A DNA stretch of 64,000 bases from Streptomyces sp. NBC_01439 (GTDB lineage: Bacteria > Actinomycetota > Actinomycetes > Streptomycetales > Streptomycetaceae), in the NCBI RefSeq assembly GCF_036227605.1, contig NZ_CP109487.1, positions 248,001-312,000 on the forward strand, read 5' to 3'. Below, piece after piece: positions 32,241 through 40,114 of the stretch (position 1 is the first letter of the stretch; each line of letters opens with the position of its first letter). The notes under the pieces were generated by a model. That model ran no database searches. It saw nothing but the letters and a program-made list of their open reading frames with translations, and was not told the origin of the DNA. The position numbers were made by a program, and so were the translations under genes.

Positions 32241-33637
32241 GTGTTGGAGCTGACGGGGAGCGGGGCCGAGCCGCTGGAGGCGGGGGATCCGCGCCGCATC
32301 GGGTCGATCCCGCTGGCGGGCCGGCTCGGGGTCGAAAGCAGTTGAGCGGCGCCACCGATGTGTTCGCGCTGGGCTCCGTACTCGCGTACGCGGCGTGCGG
32401 TCAGCCGCCGTTCGGCGACGAGTCGGGGCACGGAGTGCTGTACCGGATCGTCCACGAGGAGCCCGATCTGGAGCCGTTGCGGGAGTTGGAGCCAAACCTC
32501 GCCGAGCTCGTCGCGGCCTGCCTCGACAAGGATCCCGAGGGACGTCCCACCGCCGCCGAACTCCTCGAACGTGCCCGCCTGCACGGCCCGTTCGCCGCCC
32601 CGCTGTGGCCGGGGGCCGTCACCGAGCGCCTGACCGAGCGGGCCGCCTTCGCAGCGAACGCACCGGAGGCCGACGTACCCACCGTCCCGCTCACCGGTGA
32701 GCACCCCGAACCTGAGCCGGAACCCGAGTCGGAGCCCGAGAAGGACCCGGCTCCGGCGATCCCCGCTCCCCCGGTCACGGCCCGGCCGGAACGGACCGCG
32801 CCCCGCCGCCGCACCCGCGTCCTGCTCGCCGTCGTGCCGGTCGTCGTGGTCGCGGGCTGTACGACCCTCGCCCTTCAGCACCTGCCGTACGCCTCCGCGC
32901 CGCGGGCCGGAGCCGGGAACTCACCGTCCGCCCCGGTCACGGCGCCGGTCGACCCGACGGCATCGACGACCGCCGCGGGACCAGCAGGAACAGCGGGCGC
33001 CAGCCCGTCGGGTACGGCGTCGCCGGCGCAACCGCCCGCCCAGGAACCGGGAGCGGCCGCGGCCGCCGGGGGCGCAGGCGGCCCCGGTTCCGGAACCGGC
33101 CCCGGGCCCCTCCCCGGCGGCGGTACCCAGCCCGGTTCGAGCAGCGCCGGGAACTCCGACAACCCGGCGAACGGGGGCGGATCGGGCAGTATGCGCCCCG
33201 GCGGCACCGGCGGGGCCGGCGGCAGCGGCGGGACGTCCACGGCGCCCACGACCCCGCCGCCCCCGGCGCCTCCCGCTTCCGGCACCTACCGCTTCCGCAA
33301 CGGCAACAACAGCCAGTGCATCACGCAGGTCTTCGGCGCTTCGGACTCCGGCGACTGCGCGGACGCGAGCGCCCGGTGGACCGTCCAGAGCAGTCCGGAC
33401 GGCAGCTTCAAACTCGTCAACCAGCAGGGCGGGGGCTGCCTGTACGCCAACATGCTCGGCCAGGCCGTCTTCGTCGGCGACTGCTCCCAGGGCACCGCCC
33501 GGTTGTGGCGGACGGGGTCGGGCGGCAGCCTCCGCAACGACTTCAGCGGGGGCTGTCTCGACCTGGGCATGAGCAGCGGTCTCGTGACGAAGACGTGCGG
33601 CGGGGAGGCGTCGCAGCGCTGGACGAAACAGGGCTAG
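32241..33637 (+). pseudogene. Receptor-type Ser/Thr protein kinase with the catalytic core deleted
   Basis: A GTG-started frame gives a typical kinase N-terminus (VLELTGSGAEPLEAGDPRRI, then GSIPLAGRLG) but stops 34 codons in at TGA (32343-32345). In another frame from 32342 the gene resumes at kinase subdomain IX (SGATDVFALGSVLAYAACGQ), then the end of the kinase lobe, a Pro/Glu linker, a membrane helix (VLLAVVPVVVVAGCTTLAL) and a Gly/Pro/Ser linker. The extracellular ricin-like domain ends in SQRWTKQG. The P-loop Lys, HRD and DFG regions, about 190 codons, are gone. The downstream half has an open frame but cannot be a kinase. Confidence 0.8.
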
Positions 33638-33692
33638 CCGACCAGGGCGAACTCGGTGGCGGATGCAGAGATGGTCGGGCAGGGTGAGCCTC

Positions 33693-34076
33693 ATGGTCTC
33701 AGTGGTGCAGAACGTGGCGATCGACTGTTCGGATGCGTATGAACTGGCTCTGTTCTGGAGCGAAGTGACGGGTTGTCCGGTGTATCCGCAGTCCAAACCA
33801 GGCGACCAGGAGACGCTGGTGATGCTCGCCGAGGGCCCGGTGCTGTACTTCAACCAGGTGCCGGAAGCGAAGACGGTCAAGAACCGGATCCACCTGTGCC
33901 TGAATCCGACGACCTCGCGCGAGGAGGAGGTCGAGCGGCTGTTGAAGCTCGGAGCCACCCTGGTCATTGACCGTCGGGAGCCGGACGGTACGGGCTGGGC
34001 GGTTCTCGCCGATCCTGAAGGCAATGAATTCTGCGTCCTGCGCAGCGAGTCCGACCACGCCGCGACGCCTTCCTGA
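33693..34076 (+). CDS. VOC-family (glyoxalase-like) protein
   Basis: A 127-residue protein: VVQNVAIDCSDAYELALFWS, EVTGCPVYPQSKPGDQETLV, LYFNQVPEAKTVKNRIHLCL and the closing VLADPEGNEFCVLR. It is the glyoxalase-like VOC subtype common in actinobacteria, typically with unknown substrate. It precedes the MarR-type regulator by 116 bp containing a palindrome, so it may be controlled by, or supply the signal for, that regulator. AGGGTGAG precedes the ATG. Confidence 0.83.
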   Translation: MVSVVQNVAIDCSDAYELALFWSEVTGCPVYPQSKPGDQETLVMLAEGPVLYFNQVPEAKTVKNRIHLCLNPTTSREEEVERLLKLGATLVIDRREPDGTGWAVLADPEGNEFCVLRSESDHAATPS

Positions 34077-34092
34077 GGCACCCGCCCCGCCC

Positions 34093-34121
34093 TTGCCCTC
34101 AAGCACGCTTGAGGGCATACG
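34093..34121 (+). promoter_or_regulatory. Candidate promoter overlapped by a near-perfect palindrome (MarR-type operator)
   Basis: TGCCCTCAAGC (34094-34104) and GCTTGAGGGCA (34107-34117) form an 11-bp dyad around AC. The TCAAG...CTTGA core is the usual style of MarR-family sites. A -35 like TTGCCC (34093) and a -10 like CATACG (34116), 17 bp apart, would straddle it, so binding would block transcription of the regulator gene that starts 75 bp on. It also lies just past the VOC stop and might double as a terminator. Confidence 0.55.
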
Positions 34122-34191
34122 GTCTCCGCACGGCCCGCACACCGTGCAGGCCATGCAGACCGTGCGCCGAAGTACCGTGAAGGGGCATGAC

Positions 34192-34668
34192 ATGACGACC
34201 CAGCAGATGTCCGACGTCGAACTCGCCGGCCAGCCCGCCGCCTACTGGACCGGGATCGCCTACGAGGCGCTCATCGCGTTCACCCGGGCCCGGATGACCG
34301 AGAAGGGCCACACCCAGCCGCAACTCTGGCTGCTGCGCAATCTGTCGGCGAACGACATCTCACCCGACGGCAAGGGGATGACCCTGCCCGAGCTGCGGTT
34401 GGCCATGGCCTCCTACATCCGGCGCGAGGACGATCTGGCGGCGGAGGCCGAGGACCTCCTGGAGCGCGGCTGGCTGACCCGGGACCCCGAGGACCGGCTG
34501 TGGCTCACCGAGGAGGGCGAGCGGGCCCGCATCGATCTCGCGCGAGGCGCCCCGGCGATCCGTGCCGCCCTCCACGAGGGCGTCGACGACGCGGACTACG
34601 TCACCACGCTGAAGGTGCTCCAACAACTGATCCACAACGCGGCCGGGCCGAGCACGCACTCGCGGTAG
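34192..34668 (+). CDS. MarR-like winged-helix regulator
   Basis: A 158-residue protein. The N-terminal helix YWTGIAYEALIAFTRARMTE leads to a central winged helix (TQPQLWLLRNLSANDI; MTLPELRLAMASYIRREDDL; LLERGWLTRDPEDRLWLTEE), then a C-terminal dimerisation helix. The architecture suits the MarR family although the recognition helix is not typical. GAAGGGG precedes the ATG. The palindrome immediately upstream supports autoregulation. Its ligand and other targets are unknown; the VOC gene upstream is the obvious candidate. Confidence 0.75.
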   Translation: MTTQQMSDVELAGQPAAYWTGIAYEALIAFTRARMTEKGHTQPQLWLLRNLSANDISPDGKGMTLPELRLAMASYIRREDDLAAEAEDLLERGWLTRDPEDRLWLTEEGERARIDLARGAPAIRAALHEGVDDADYVTTLKVLQQLIHNAAGPSTHSR

Positions 34669-34685
34669 CCGTCGTGCCGGCAGGG

Positions 34686-35042
34686 TCACCGCTCGTCCGT
34701 GCCCAGCCATTCCGCGAGGGTGTCGTGCAGGCGCTCAACCTGGGCCCGATCGAGGATCACGGTCGCCCGACCCGGTCAGCCGTCCGGGCAGGCCCCGGCG
34801 GACTGGGCGAGGGACACGCGCAGGTACTCCACCGGCAGGCCCTCCGCCGTCGCCAGGGCGCCTGCGGCAGCCACCTCCCGGTTCCGGACTCCGGGATGAC
34901 AGTGATTCGGTACCGCGGCGATCTCCAGCCGGCCCGCACGCGGGTGGTCGTCCGCGGGATTGACGTGCGACCCCTGGTAGACCAGCGGTGCGCCTTCGTC
35001 GCCGTCCTCGGCGAGCAACAGCCAGGTGGCGAAGATCGACAT
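34686..35042 (-). pseudogene. Conserved hypothetical gene interrupted by an in-frame TGA
   Basis: The frame opens with SIFATWLLLAEDGDEGAPLV, then YQGSHVNPADDHPRAGRLEI, and stops at TGA (34778-34776) after SAGACPDG. The same frame continues PGRATVILDRAQVERLHDTL and AEWLGTDER before a second TGA. The continuation is what I expect at the end of this streptomycete family (unknown function, about 118 residues), so a single CGA-to-TGA change is likely. There is no sign of a SECIS element or selenocysteine machinery. The shortened 88-residue product might still be made. Confidence 0.68.
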
Positions 35043-35157
35043 CGGTCCTCCCTCAACAGGGTCTCGGTTCGCGACCGCCGCAGGCTACGTCACTACCCGG
35101 CCATCGGGCGCGTGGGTGCGGAGGGACCGGGTGGGTGGATGATCTAATCTGCGCGCT

Positions 35158-36183
35158 ATGTGGTCTCCTCTCCTGCGCATCCCCGCCGTTCCCGGCAGGG
35201 CAGTGCTCCTGCTGCGGTCCCTCGCAGCCTGTGCGCTCGCGGCCGCGGCCTGGGCTGACGTACGCGCCGGAACGTTCACCGGACCGGCGTCGCAGGGCCG
35301 GCTCGCGCTGTCGGCCACCGCCGTGGGCGCGGTCCTCGTCGCCCTGCCCCTGTTCAAGGAGGGCTGGTCGTACGTCTACGCCGGGGGCGCCGCCGCCACC
35401 GTCTCACTGGTCTGCTCCGCGGCCGTGCACGTGAGCCACGCAGCCATCGGCGTCTCGTCCGCATACGGGGCGTTCGAGCCGGCCGCCCTCCTGGTGGTGC
35501 TGGCCTTCGTCGCCCGGCGCGGCCCGGCGGCCTGCGCCGCGCCGGTCGCGCTGCTGCTGGCGGCGGCCGTCGTCCTGCGGCCGCTGTCCGTCGGCGTGCA
35601 GGAGGGCAGCCTGGCCGTCGCGTTCGGCCTCACCCTGGTCACCGTCCTGGTGGCGGGGGCGAGCGTGACCGCGCGGATGGTGGAGGCGGACCGGCGGCAG
35701 CGCGCACACCGCATCCGGCTCGAACAGCGGATCGACCTGGCCAGGGACCTGCACGACCACCTCGCCCACCACGTGGCGGGCATCGTGGTGCAGGCACAGG
35801 GCGCCAGGGCGGTCGCCGCCAGGCGGCCCGACATGGTCCTGCCCGCTCTGCAACGCATCGAGGAGACCGGAGCGGAGGCGCTCGCGGCCGCCATCCTGCA
35901 CCGGGTGACGGTGGAGTCCCTCACCAACATCCGCAAGCACGCCCGCCACTGCCGCCACGTCAGCGTCCACGTGCGCGTCCGTCCCCACGAGGCCGCCGTG
36001 CGGATAACCAGTGACGGGACGGCCCGCCTGACCTCCCGCCCGGGCTACGGGCTGAAGGACCTGCGCGAACGCGTCACCCTGGGCGGCGGCACCTTCCGGG
36101 CCGAGCCCACCGCCGAGGGCGACTGGCAGGTACGGGCCCGGCTGCCGCTCACCACCCCCGGGGGGCGCTCGGTCGCCTCCTAG
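35158..36183 (+). CDS. NarL-type sensor histidine kinase with a deletion between DHp and ATPase domains
   Basis: A 341-residue protein: several hydrophobic helices in the first 170 residues, then the HisKA_3 helix QRIDLARDLHDHLAHHVAGI with the phospho-accepting His, and a HATPase end (VTVESLTNIRKHA N-box; GYGLKDLRERVTLGGGTF G-box). The second DHp helix breaks off at RIEETGAEALAA and joins ILHRVTVESLTN. Relatives have about 55 residues here (end of the helix, LRRLLGVLR-like stretch and the first ATPase strands). The frame is kept, but ATP binding and phosphotransfer are doubtful. No response regulator follows, although these kinases are normally paired. Confidence 0.75.
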   Translation: MWSPLLRIPAVPGRAVLLLRSLAACALAAAAWADVRAGTFTGPASQGRLALSATAVGAVLVALPLFKEGWSYVYAGGAAATVSLVCSAAVHVSHAAIGVSSAYGAFEPAALLVVLAFVARRGPAACAAPVALLLAAAVVLRPLSVGVQEGSLAVAFGLTLVTVLVAGASVTARMVEADRRQRAHRIRLEQRIDLARDLHDHLAHHVAGIVVQAQGARAVAARRPDMVLPALQRIEETGAEALAAAILHRVTVESLTNIRKHARHCRHVSVHVRVRPHEAAVRITSDGTARLTSRPGYGLKDLRERVTLGGGTFRAEPTAEGDWQVRARLPLTTPGGRSVAS

Positions 36184-36312
36184 AGCAGCAGGAAGCCCTG
36201 GTGGTGGAGGGCAACCCGGATGGCGCCGCCCGCTGGCCCCGCTCGAGCCCGACCCCGGTACCGCGACCACGGCGCGGCCGTCTCGGCGCGGCCCCGGGGT
36301 TTCCCCGAGCGA

Positions 36313-36930
36313 TCAGGACGGTGCGGAACCGCCGTCGACAACCGTGCGCTGACGCCTGTAGTGGCGGGCTGCCCGGGCGCGGTTTCCGCACGACGGCTTG
36401 CACCACTCCTGCCGCCCGTGGCTCTTGAGGAAGTAGCGCACGCAGCGGGGTGCGGTGCAGGATCGCAACTGCGTGCGCTGCGGGCCGCTGAGAAAGTCGA
36501 TGGCGGCTCGGGCCAGGGCCGCGACGAGCCGAACGTGCGGATCGTTCTCCGCCGACAGCAGTCGGGCGGTAGGGACTCCTCCCACGGGCCAGGTGATTTG
36601 CGGGGCAACCGGTTCCCGCGCGGCAGCCGCATTGAGGTGGGCCATTGCCCGGTCGACGGTCATCAGGCGATGGGCGTCCGCCGGGCTGGGGGGAGCGGGA
36701 CTGACCACTCGGGCGAACAGGGCCCGCACTGCCTGCCGAAGTTCGATGATCCCGAGCCTGAGGCCCTCATCCGCTGCGAGTCCTCCCACCGGAAGGTGGC
36801 CGGCCAGCAGATCCCCCTGCTCGTGGATCCAGCGCGTCGTCCCCTGGACCGTGGCGAGGTCGTCGGCGACGCCGCCGTCTCCGTCGTGACGGATCGTGCT
36901 CGCCAGTTCCAGTGCCAGCCAGCGCTCCAC
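36313..36930 (-). CDS. CGNR zinc-finger regulator (ABATE domain)
   Basis: A 205-residue protein. The N-terminal ABATE domain starts ERWLALELASTIRHDG and contains RLMTVDRAMAHLN; the C-terminal zinc finger reads LRSCTAPRCVRYFLKSHG, then QEWCKPSCGNRARAARHYRR, with the diagnostic CGNR. These are putative stress-linked transcription factors. I start at GTG (V of VERWLA) because GGAAGGGGA sits 7 nt upstream; a further ATG at 36990 lacks this. It ends 130 bp from the histidine kinase stop, a gap in which I find no gene. Confidence 0.85.
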   Translation of the reverse strand: MERWLALELASTIRHDGDGGVADDLATVQGTTRWIHEQGDLLAGHLPVGGLAADEGLRLGIIELRQAVRALFARVVSPAPPSPADAHRLMTVDRAMAHLNAAAAREPVAPQITWPVGGVPTARLLSAENDPHVRLVAALARAAIDFLSGPQRTQLRSCTAPRCVRYFLKSHGRQEWCKPSCGNRARAARHYRRQRTVVDGGSAPS

Positions 36931-37101
36931 GAGGCATCCCCTTCCCATTCGGTGCCCGGTCGTCAGCCACTTGATCACATCCCTGCGCACACCCTAAAGT
37001 CCCTAACGGTAAACAAGAAACTTCCGTTAGAACTGGGGTGGGTTCAGACGCCTGCCCCAGCACAGGAGGCGGCTGAGCCCGCCATGGGAGGCGACTGCGG
37101 A

Positions 37102-37842
37102 ATGACCCTGCTTGCACAGATCAGCGACCTGCACCTGGACGGCAGCGAGAGGGCGACCCGACGCGCCACCCGCGTCATGGACTACTTGCGAGCCCTGCCC
37201 CACCCGGTTGACGCGCTCCTGGTCACCGGGGACATCGCCGATCACGGCGAGGAGGCCGAGTACGAGGAAGCGGTCCAGATCCTGTCCGCCCCCTTCCCCG
37301 TGCTCACCTGCCCCGGAAACCACGACGCGCGACCGGCCTACCGCAAGGCCCTGCTCGGAGGGGCGCCCGACCACGGCCCCATCAACCAGGCCCACGACGT
37401 CGCCGGCACCACCATCCTGATGTGCGACTCCACCATCCCGGGCCGCGACGAGGGACGCCTCGACGCCCACACGCTCGCCTGGATCGACACCACCCTCACC
37501 GCGCTGCCGCAGGACACCCCGGCACTGATCGCCTTCCACCAGCCGCCGGTCGAACTCCATCACCCCCTGCCCGACTCCGGCATGCTCGAAGAGCCCGGGC
37601 AACTGGCCGACTTGCTCGACGCGCACCCGCAGGTCGTCGCCGTCCTCACGGGCCACGCCCACACCGCGGCCGCCTCGACCTTCGCCGCGCGTCCGCTGAT
37701 CGTCGGCCCGGCCATCACCTGGACCCTGCGCATGCCCTGGGAGGGCGACAGGGCCGCGGACCGCGACCAGCCGCCCGGCCTCGCGTTCCACGTCCTGTCC
37801 GACGACCGGCGCCTGACCACCCACTACCGCGTCGTGCTCTGA
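37102..37842 (+). CDS. Calcineurin-like metallophosphoesterase (CpdA-type)
   Basis: A 246-residue dimetal phosphoesterase with all five signature blocks: ISDLHLDG (D-x-H), TGDIADHGE (GD), CPGNHDARP (GNHD), AFHQPP and LTGHAHTAA (GHxH). This is the class III cyclic-nucleotide phosphodiesterase pattern, so cAMP/cGMP or a phosphodiester metabolite is the likely substrate. Cytoplasmic. ATG start with GGGAGG 11 nt upstream; another ATG 18 nt earlier is possible. The LysE gene follows after 28 bp, so the two may be co-transcribed. Confidence 0.88.
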   Translation: MTLLAQISDLHLDGSERATRRATRVMDYLRALPHPVDALLVTGDIADHGEEAEYEEAVQILSAPFPVLTCPGNHDARPAYRKALLGGAPDHGPINQAHDVAGTTILMCDSTIPGRDEGRLDAHTLAWIDTTLTALPQDTPALIAFHQPPVELHHPLPDSGMLEEPGQLADLLDAHPQVVAVLTGHAHTAAASTFAARPLIVGPAITWTLRMPWEGDRAADRDQPPGLAFHVLSDDRRLTTHYRVVL

Positions 37843-37870
37843 TCCCCCGCTCGCACGATCGGGAGGCATC

Positions 37871-38494
37871 GTGGTCCGTCCCTACGCCGTCGCCGGGTTC
37901 CTGGTGGCGCTCCTTCCGCTGATCGCCACCCCCGGAGCCAGCCTGGCCCTGCTGATCCAACACGTCACCGACAGCGGCCGCCGCCAGGCTCTTCCGGTCG
38001 TCCTCGGCACGGTCACCGGCCTGTACGTCCACGCCGCCCTCGCCATGGCCGGCCTGTCAGCCCTGGTCATGCACTCCAGCCTGGCCTTCACCGCCGTCAA
38101 ACTGATCGGTGCCGTCTACCTCATCGGCCTCGGCGCATGGACCTGGCGTTCCGCCGCCCCGAACGCCGCACCCGTCCCCCACCGCCCCTACCCGCCGACG
38201 GGGTCGGACTCCGTCTACGCCCAAGCGTTGCTCGCCAACGTCCTCAACCCGAAGGCGGCAGCCATCTACTTGACCCTGGTCCCCCAGTTCATCGCACCGC
38301 GCCAACCCTTCGGCGGCCAGATCCTCACCTTGGCCACCGCCCACGCGCTGCTGATCGCAGTCTGGCTTACCGCCTGGACCTTCCTCATCCTGCGCGCCGC
38401 ACACGCCCTGCACGGACCCCGCTTCAAGCGAACTGCCGCCAAGGCCACGGCAGCGGTCCTCATCGCCCTCGGCATTCGGAGCGCCGTGACGTAG
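37871..38494 (+). CDS. LysE-family amino-acid exporter
   Basis: A 207-residue membrane protein with about six helices. The N-terminal segment FLVALLPLIATPGASLALLI includes the LysE/RhtB TPGA motif, followed by HAALAMAGLSALVMHSSLAF, VKLIGAVYLIGLGAWTWRSA and the conserved ANVLNPKAAAIYLTLVPQFI. The C-terminal helix ends ATAAVLIALGIRSAVT. It would export amino acids or small metabolites by proton antiport. Its position a few hundred base pairs from the putative poly-lysine locus is suggestive only; they are convergent. Confidence 0.85.
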   Translation: MVRPYAVAGFLVALLPLIATPGASLALLIQHVTDSGRRQALPVVLGTVTGLYVHAALAMAGLSALVMHSSLAFTAVKLIGAVYLIGLGAWTWRSAAPNAAPVPHRPYPPTGSDSVYAQALLANVLNPKAAAIYLTLVPQFIAPRQPFGGQILTLATAHALLIAVWLTAWTFLILRAAHALHGPRFKRTAAKATAAVLIALGIRSAVT

Positions 38495-38601
38495 GCGGAC
38501 AGGACGCTCCGTCAAGGGCGTTGCAGCAGCCTCGGTCTCGGGCAGCGGCCGGAACGGGCCCGTGACGGCCGCCTGTGGCGCGCGCCGCTGCCCGACAGCG
38601 G

Positions 38602-40008
38602 CTAGGTCGAGGCCTTGCCCCGACCGCCCTTGGAGCCGCCGTTCGTCGGCGGGTATCCGGGCCTCGCCGGTATCGGGGGCCGGGGCGGCGCCGGCAGGGG
38701 CGGGAGGGCCGGCTGGTGGAGCCAGGCGGTGAACAGGTCGTCCAACGGTTCGGCCGCGTAACGGGCCGCGTGGTGGGTGAGGGCCACGGTGGACACCACC
38801 CCGTGGCGGTGGACCGTGGCCCAGTCCCGCAGCATGCGGAAGAACGCGCCGTCGCCCAGCGCGCAGCGGATCGCGTGCATGGTCAGGCCGCCGCGCTGGT
38901 ACAGGCGGTCGTCGAACATCAGCTTGCGGCCGGGGTCGGCCAGGCGCAGGTCCTGCGGCTGCGAGGACAGCAGCCGGTGTGCGGCGGCCGCCAGTTCGTG
39001 CGCGGTGCGGCCGCCGGAGCGTTCCGACCAGAGCCATTCGGCGTACTTCGCGAAGCCCTCGTTCAGCCAGATGTGCCGCCAGTCGGCGATGGTCACGCTG
39101 TTGCCGAACCACTGGTGCGCCAGCTCGTGGGCGATGAGGCGTTCCGAACCGCGGACGCCGTCCACGTGGTTGGCGCCGAAGGTCGACAGGCCCTGCGCCT
39201 CCACGGGGACGTCCAGTTCCTCGTCGGCGACGACCACCACGTACTCGCCGAAGGGGTAGGGCCCGAAGAGTTCCTCGAACAGGCGCATCATGGCGGGCTG
39301 CCGGGCGAAGTCGCGGGAGAACCGCGCCAGCAGGTGCGGCGGCACGTGTGCGCTCTGCGGTACGCCGCCCAGTCCGGGGTCGCCGAGGAGCACCGTCTGG
39401 TACATGCCGATGGACAGGCCGACCAGGTAGCTGGAGGTCGGCGCGGACTGCTCGTAGACCCAGGTGGTCGTGCTGGCCTTCGTCGTGCGCGTGAGCAGTC
39501 GGCCGCCGGCCACGACCGCGTAGGGGGACGGCGTGTTGACCGAGATGTGGTACGAGGCCTTGTCGGCGGGCCGGTCGTTGCACGGGTACCAGGAGGGCGC
39601 GCCGACGGGCTGGCTGGCCACCAGGGCGCCGTCGGTCAGTTCCTCCCAACCGAGGCCGCCCCAGGGGCTGCGCACCGGTTTGGGGTTGCCGGCCCAGTGC
39701 ACCTCCACGGTGAAGGCGGAGCCGGCGGGCAGGGGCTTGGCCGGGCGGATGCGCAGCTTGCCGCCGCGGTGGGTGTAGTGCGGGGCCCGGCCGTTCACCA
39801 GGACGCGGCCTATTCTGAATTCGGCCAGGTTCAGGTGGAACTCGGTGAGCGGCGCCCGCCCGGCGATCGCGCTCAGCCGGGCCGTGCCGGCGAGCCGGTT
39901 GGGGCCGGGACGGTACTCCAGAGCGAGTTCGTACCGGTGCACTCGGTAACGGGAGTCGCCGTTGGCCGGGAAGTACGGGTCCGATGGCTCTGTTCTCTGG
40001 CCGCTCAC
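38602..40008 (-). CDS. M1-family zinc aminopeptidase, candidate poly-lysine-degrading enzyme
   Basis: A 468-residue M1 metallopeptidase. It shows GLSTFGANHVDGVRG in place of GAMEN, the zinc site RLIAHELAHQWFGNSVTIAD (HExxH) with the downstream Glu in HIWLNEGFAKYAEWL, and YQRGGLTMHAIR. The tail is rich in Pro, Gly and Lys. No clear signal peptide or transmembrane helix. It lies 106 bp after the Pls-type synthetase on the same strand. Epsilon-poly-lysine producers encode a Zn aminopeptidase (Pld) that trims the polymer and protects the cell, so this is a likely Pld-type enzyme; a general peptidase role remains possible. Confidence 0.82.
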   Translation of the reverse strand: MSGQRTEPSDPYFPANGDSRYRVHRYELALEYRPGPNRLAGTARLSAIAGRAPLTEFHLNLAEFRIGRVLVNGRAPHYTHRGGKLRIRPAKPLPAGSAFTVEVHWAGNPKPVRSPWGGLGWEELTDGALVASQPVGAPSWYPCNDRPADKASYHISVNTPSPYAVVAGGRLLTRTTKASTTTWVYEQSAPTSSYLVGLSIGMYQTVLLGDPGLGGVPQSAHVPPHLLARFSRDFARQPAMMRLFEELFGPYPFGEYVVVVADEELDVPVEAQGLSTFGANHVDGVRGSERLIAHELAHQWFGNSVTIADWRHIWLNEGFAKYAEWLWSERSGGRTAHELAAAAHRLLSSQPQDLRLADPGRKLMFDDRLYQRGGLTMHAIRCALGDGAFFRMLRDWATVHRHGVVSTVALTHHAARYAAEPLDDLFTAWLHQPALPPLPAPPRPPIPARPGYPPTNGGSKGGRGKAST

Positions 40009-40114
40009 TGCCGCTTCCGCTCCCTGCGCTGTGCTCGTACGACGTGCCGGTGTGCCGACGTACCGGTGGTGTGCCGGTGCCGCCCTGCTGCCTGCCGCGG
40101 CGCGGACGGCCCGG

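Noticed and set aside
32342..33637. Intact novel membrane lectin gene starting at TTG 32342
   Set aside because: The first residues are kinase subdomain IX and a kinase N-terminus lies just upstream in another frame, so this is the 3' half of a deleted kinase.
34776..34778. Selenocysteine TGA
   Set aside because: No hairpin of the expected type follows, the family is not a known selenoprotein, and position and context fit a simple nonsense change.
36184..36312. Remnant of a response regulator after the histidine kinase
   Set aside because: Neither strand shows receiver or LuxR-type HTH motifs in this 129-bp gap.
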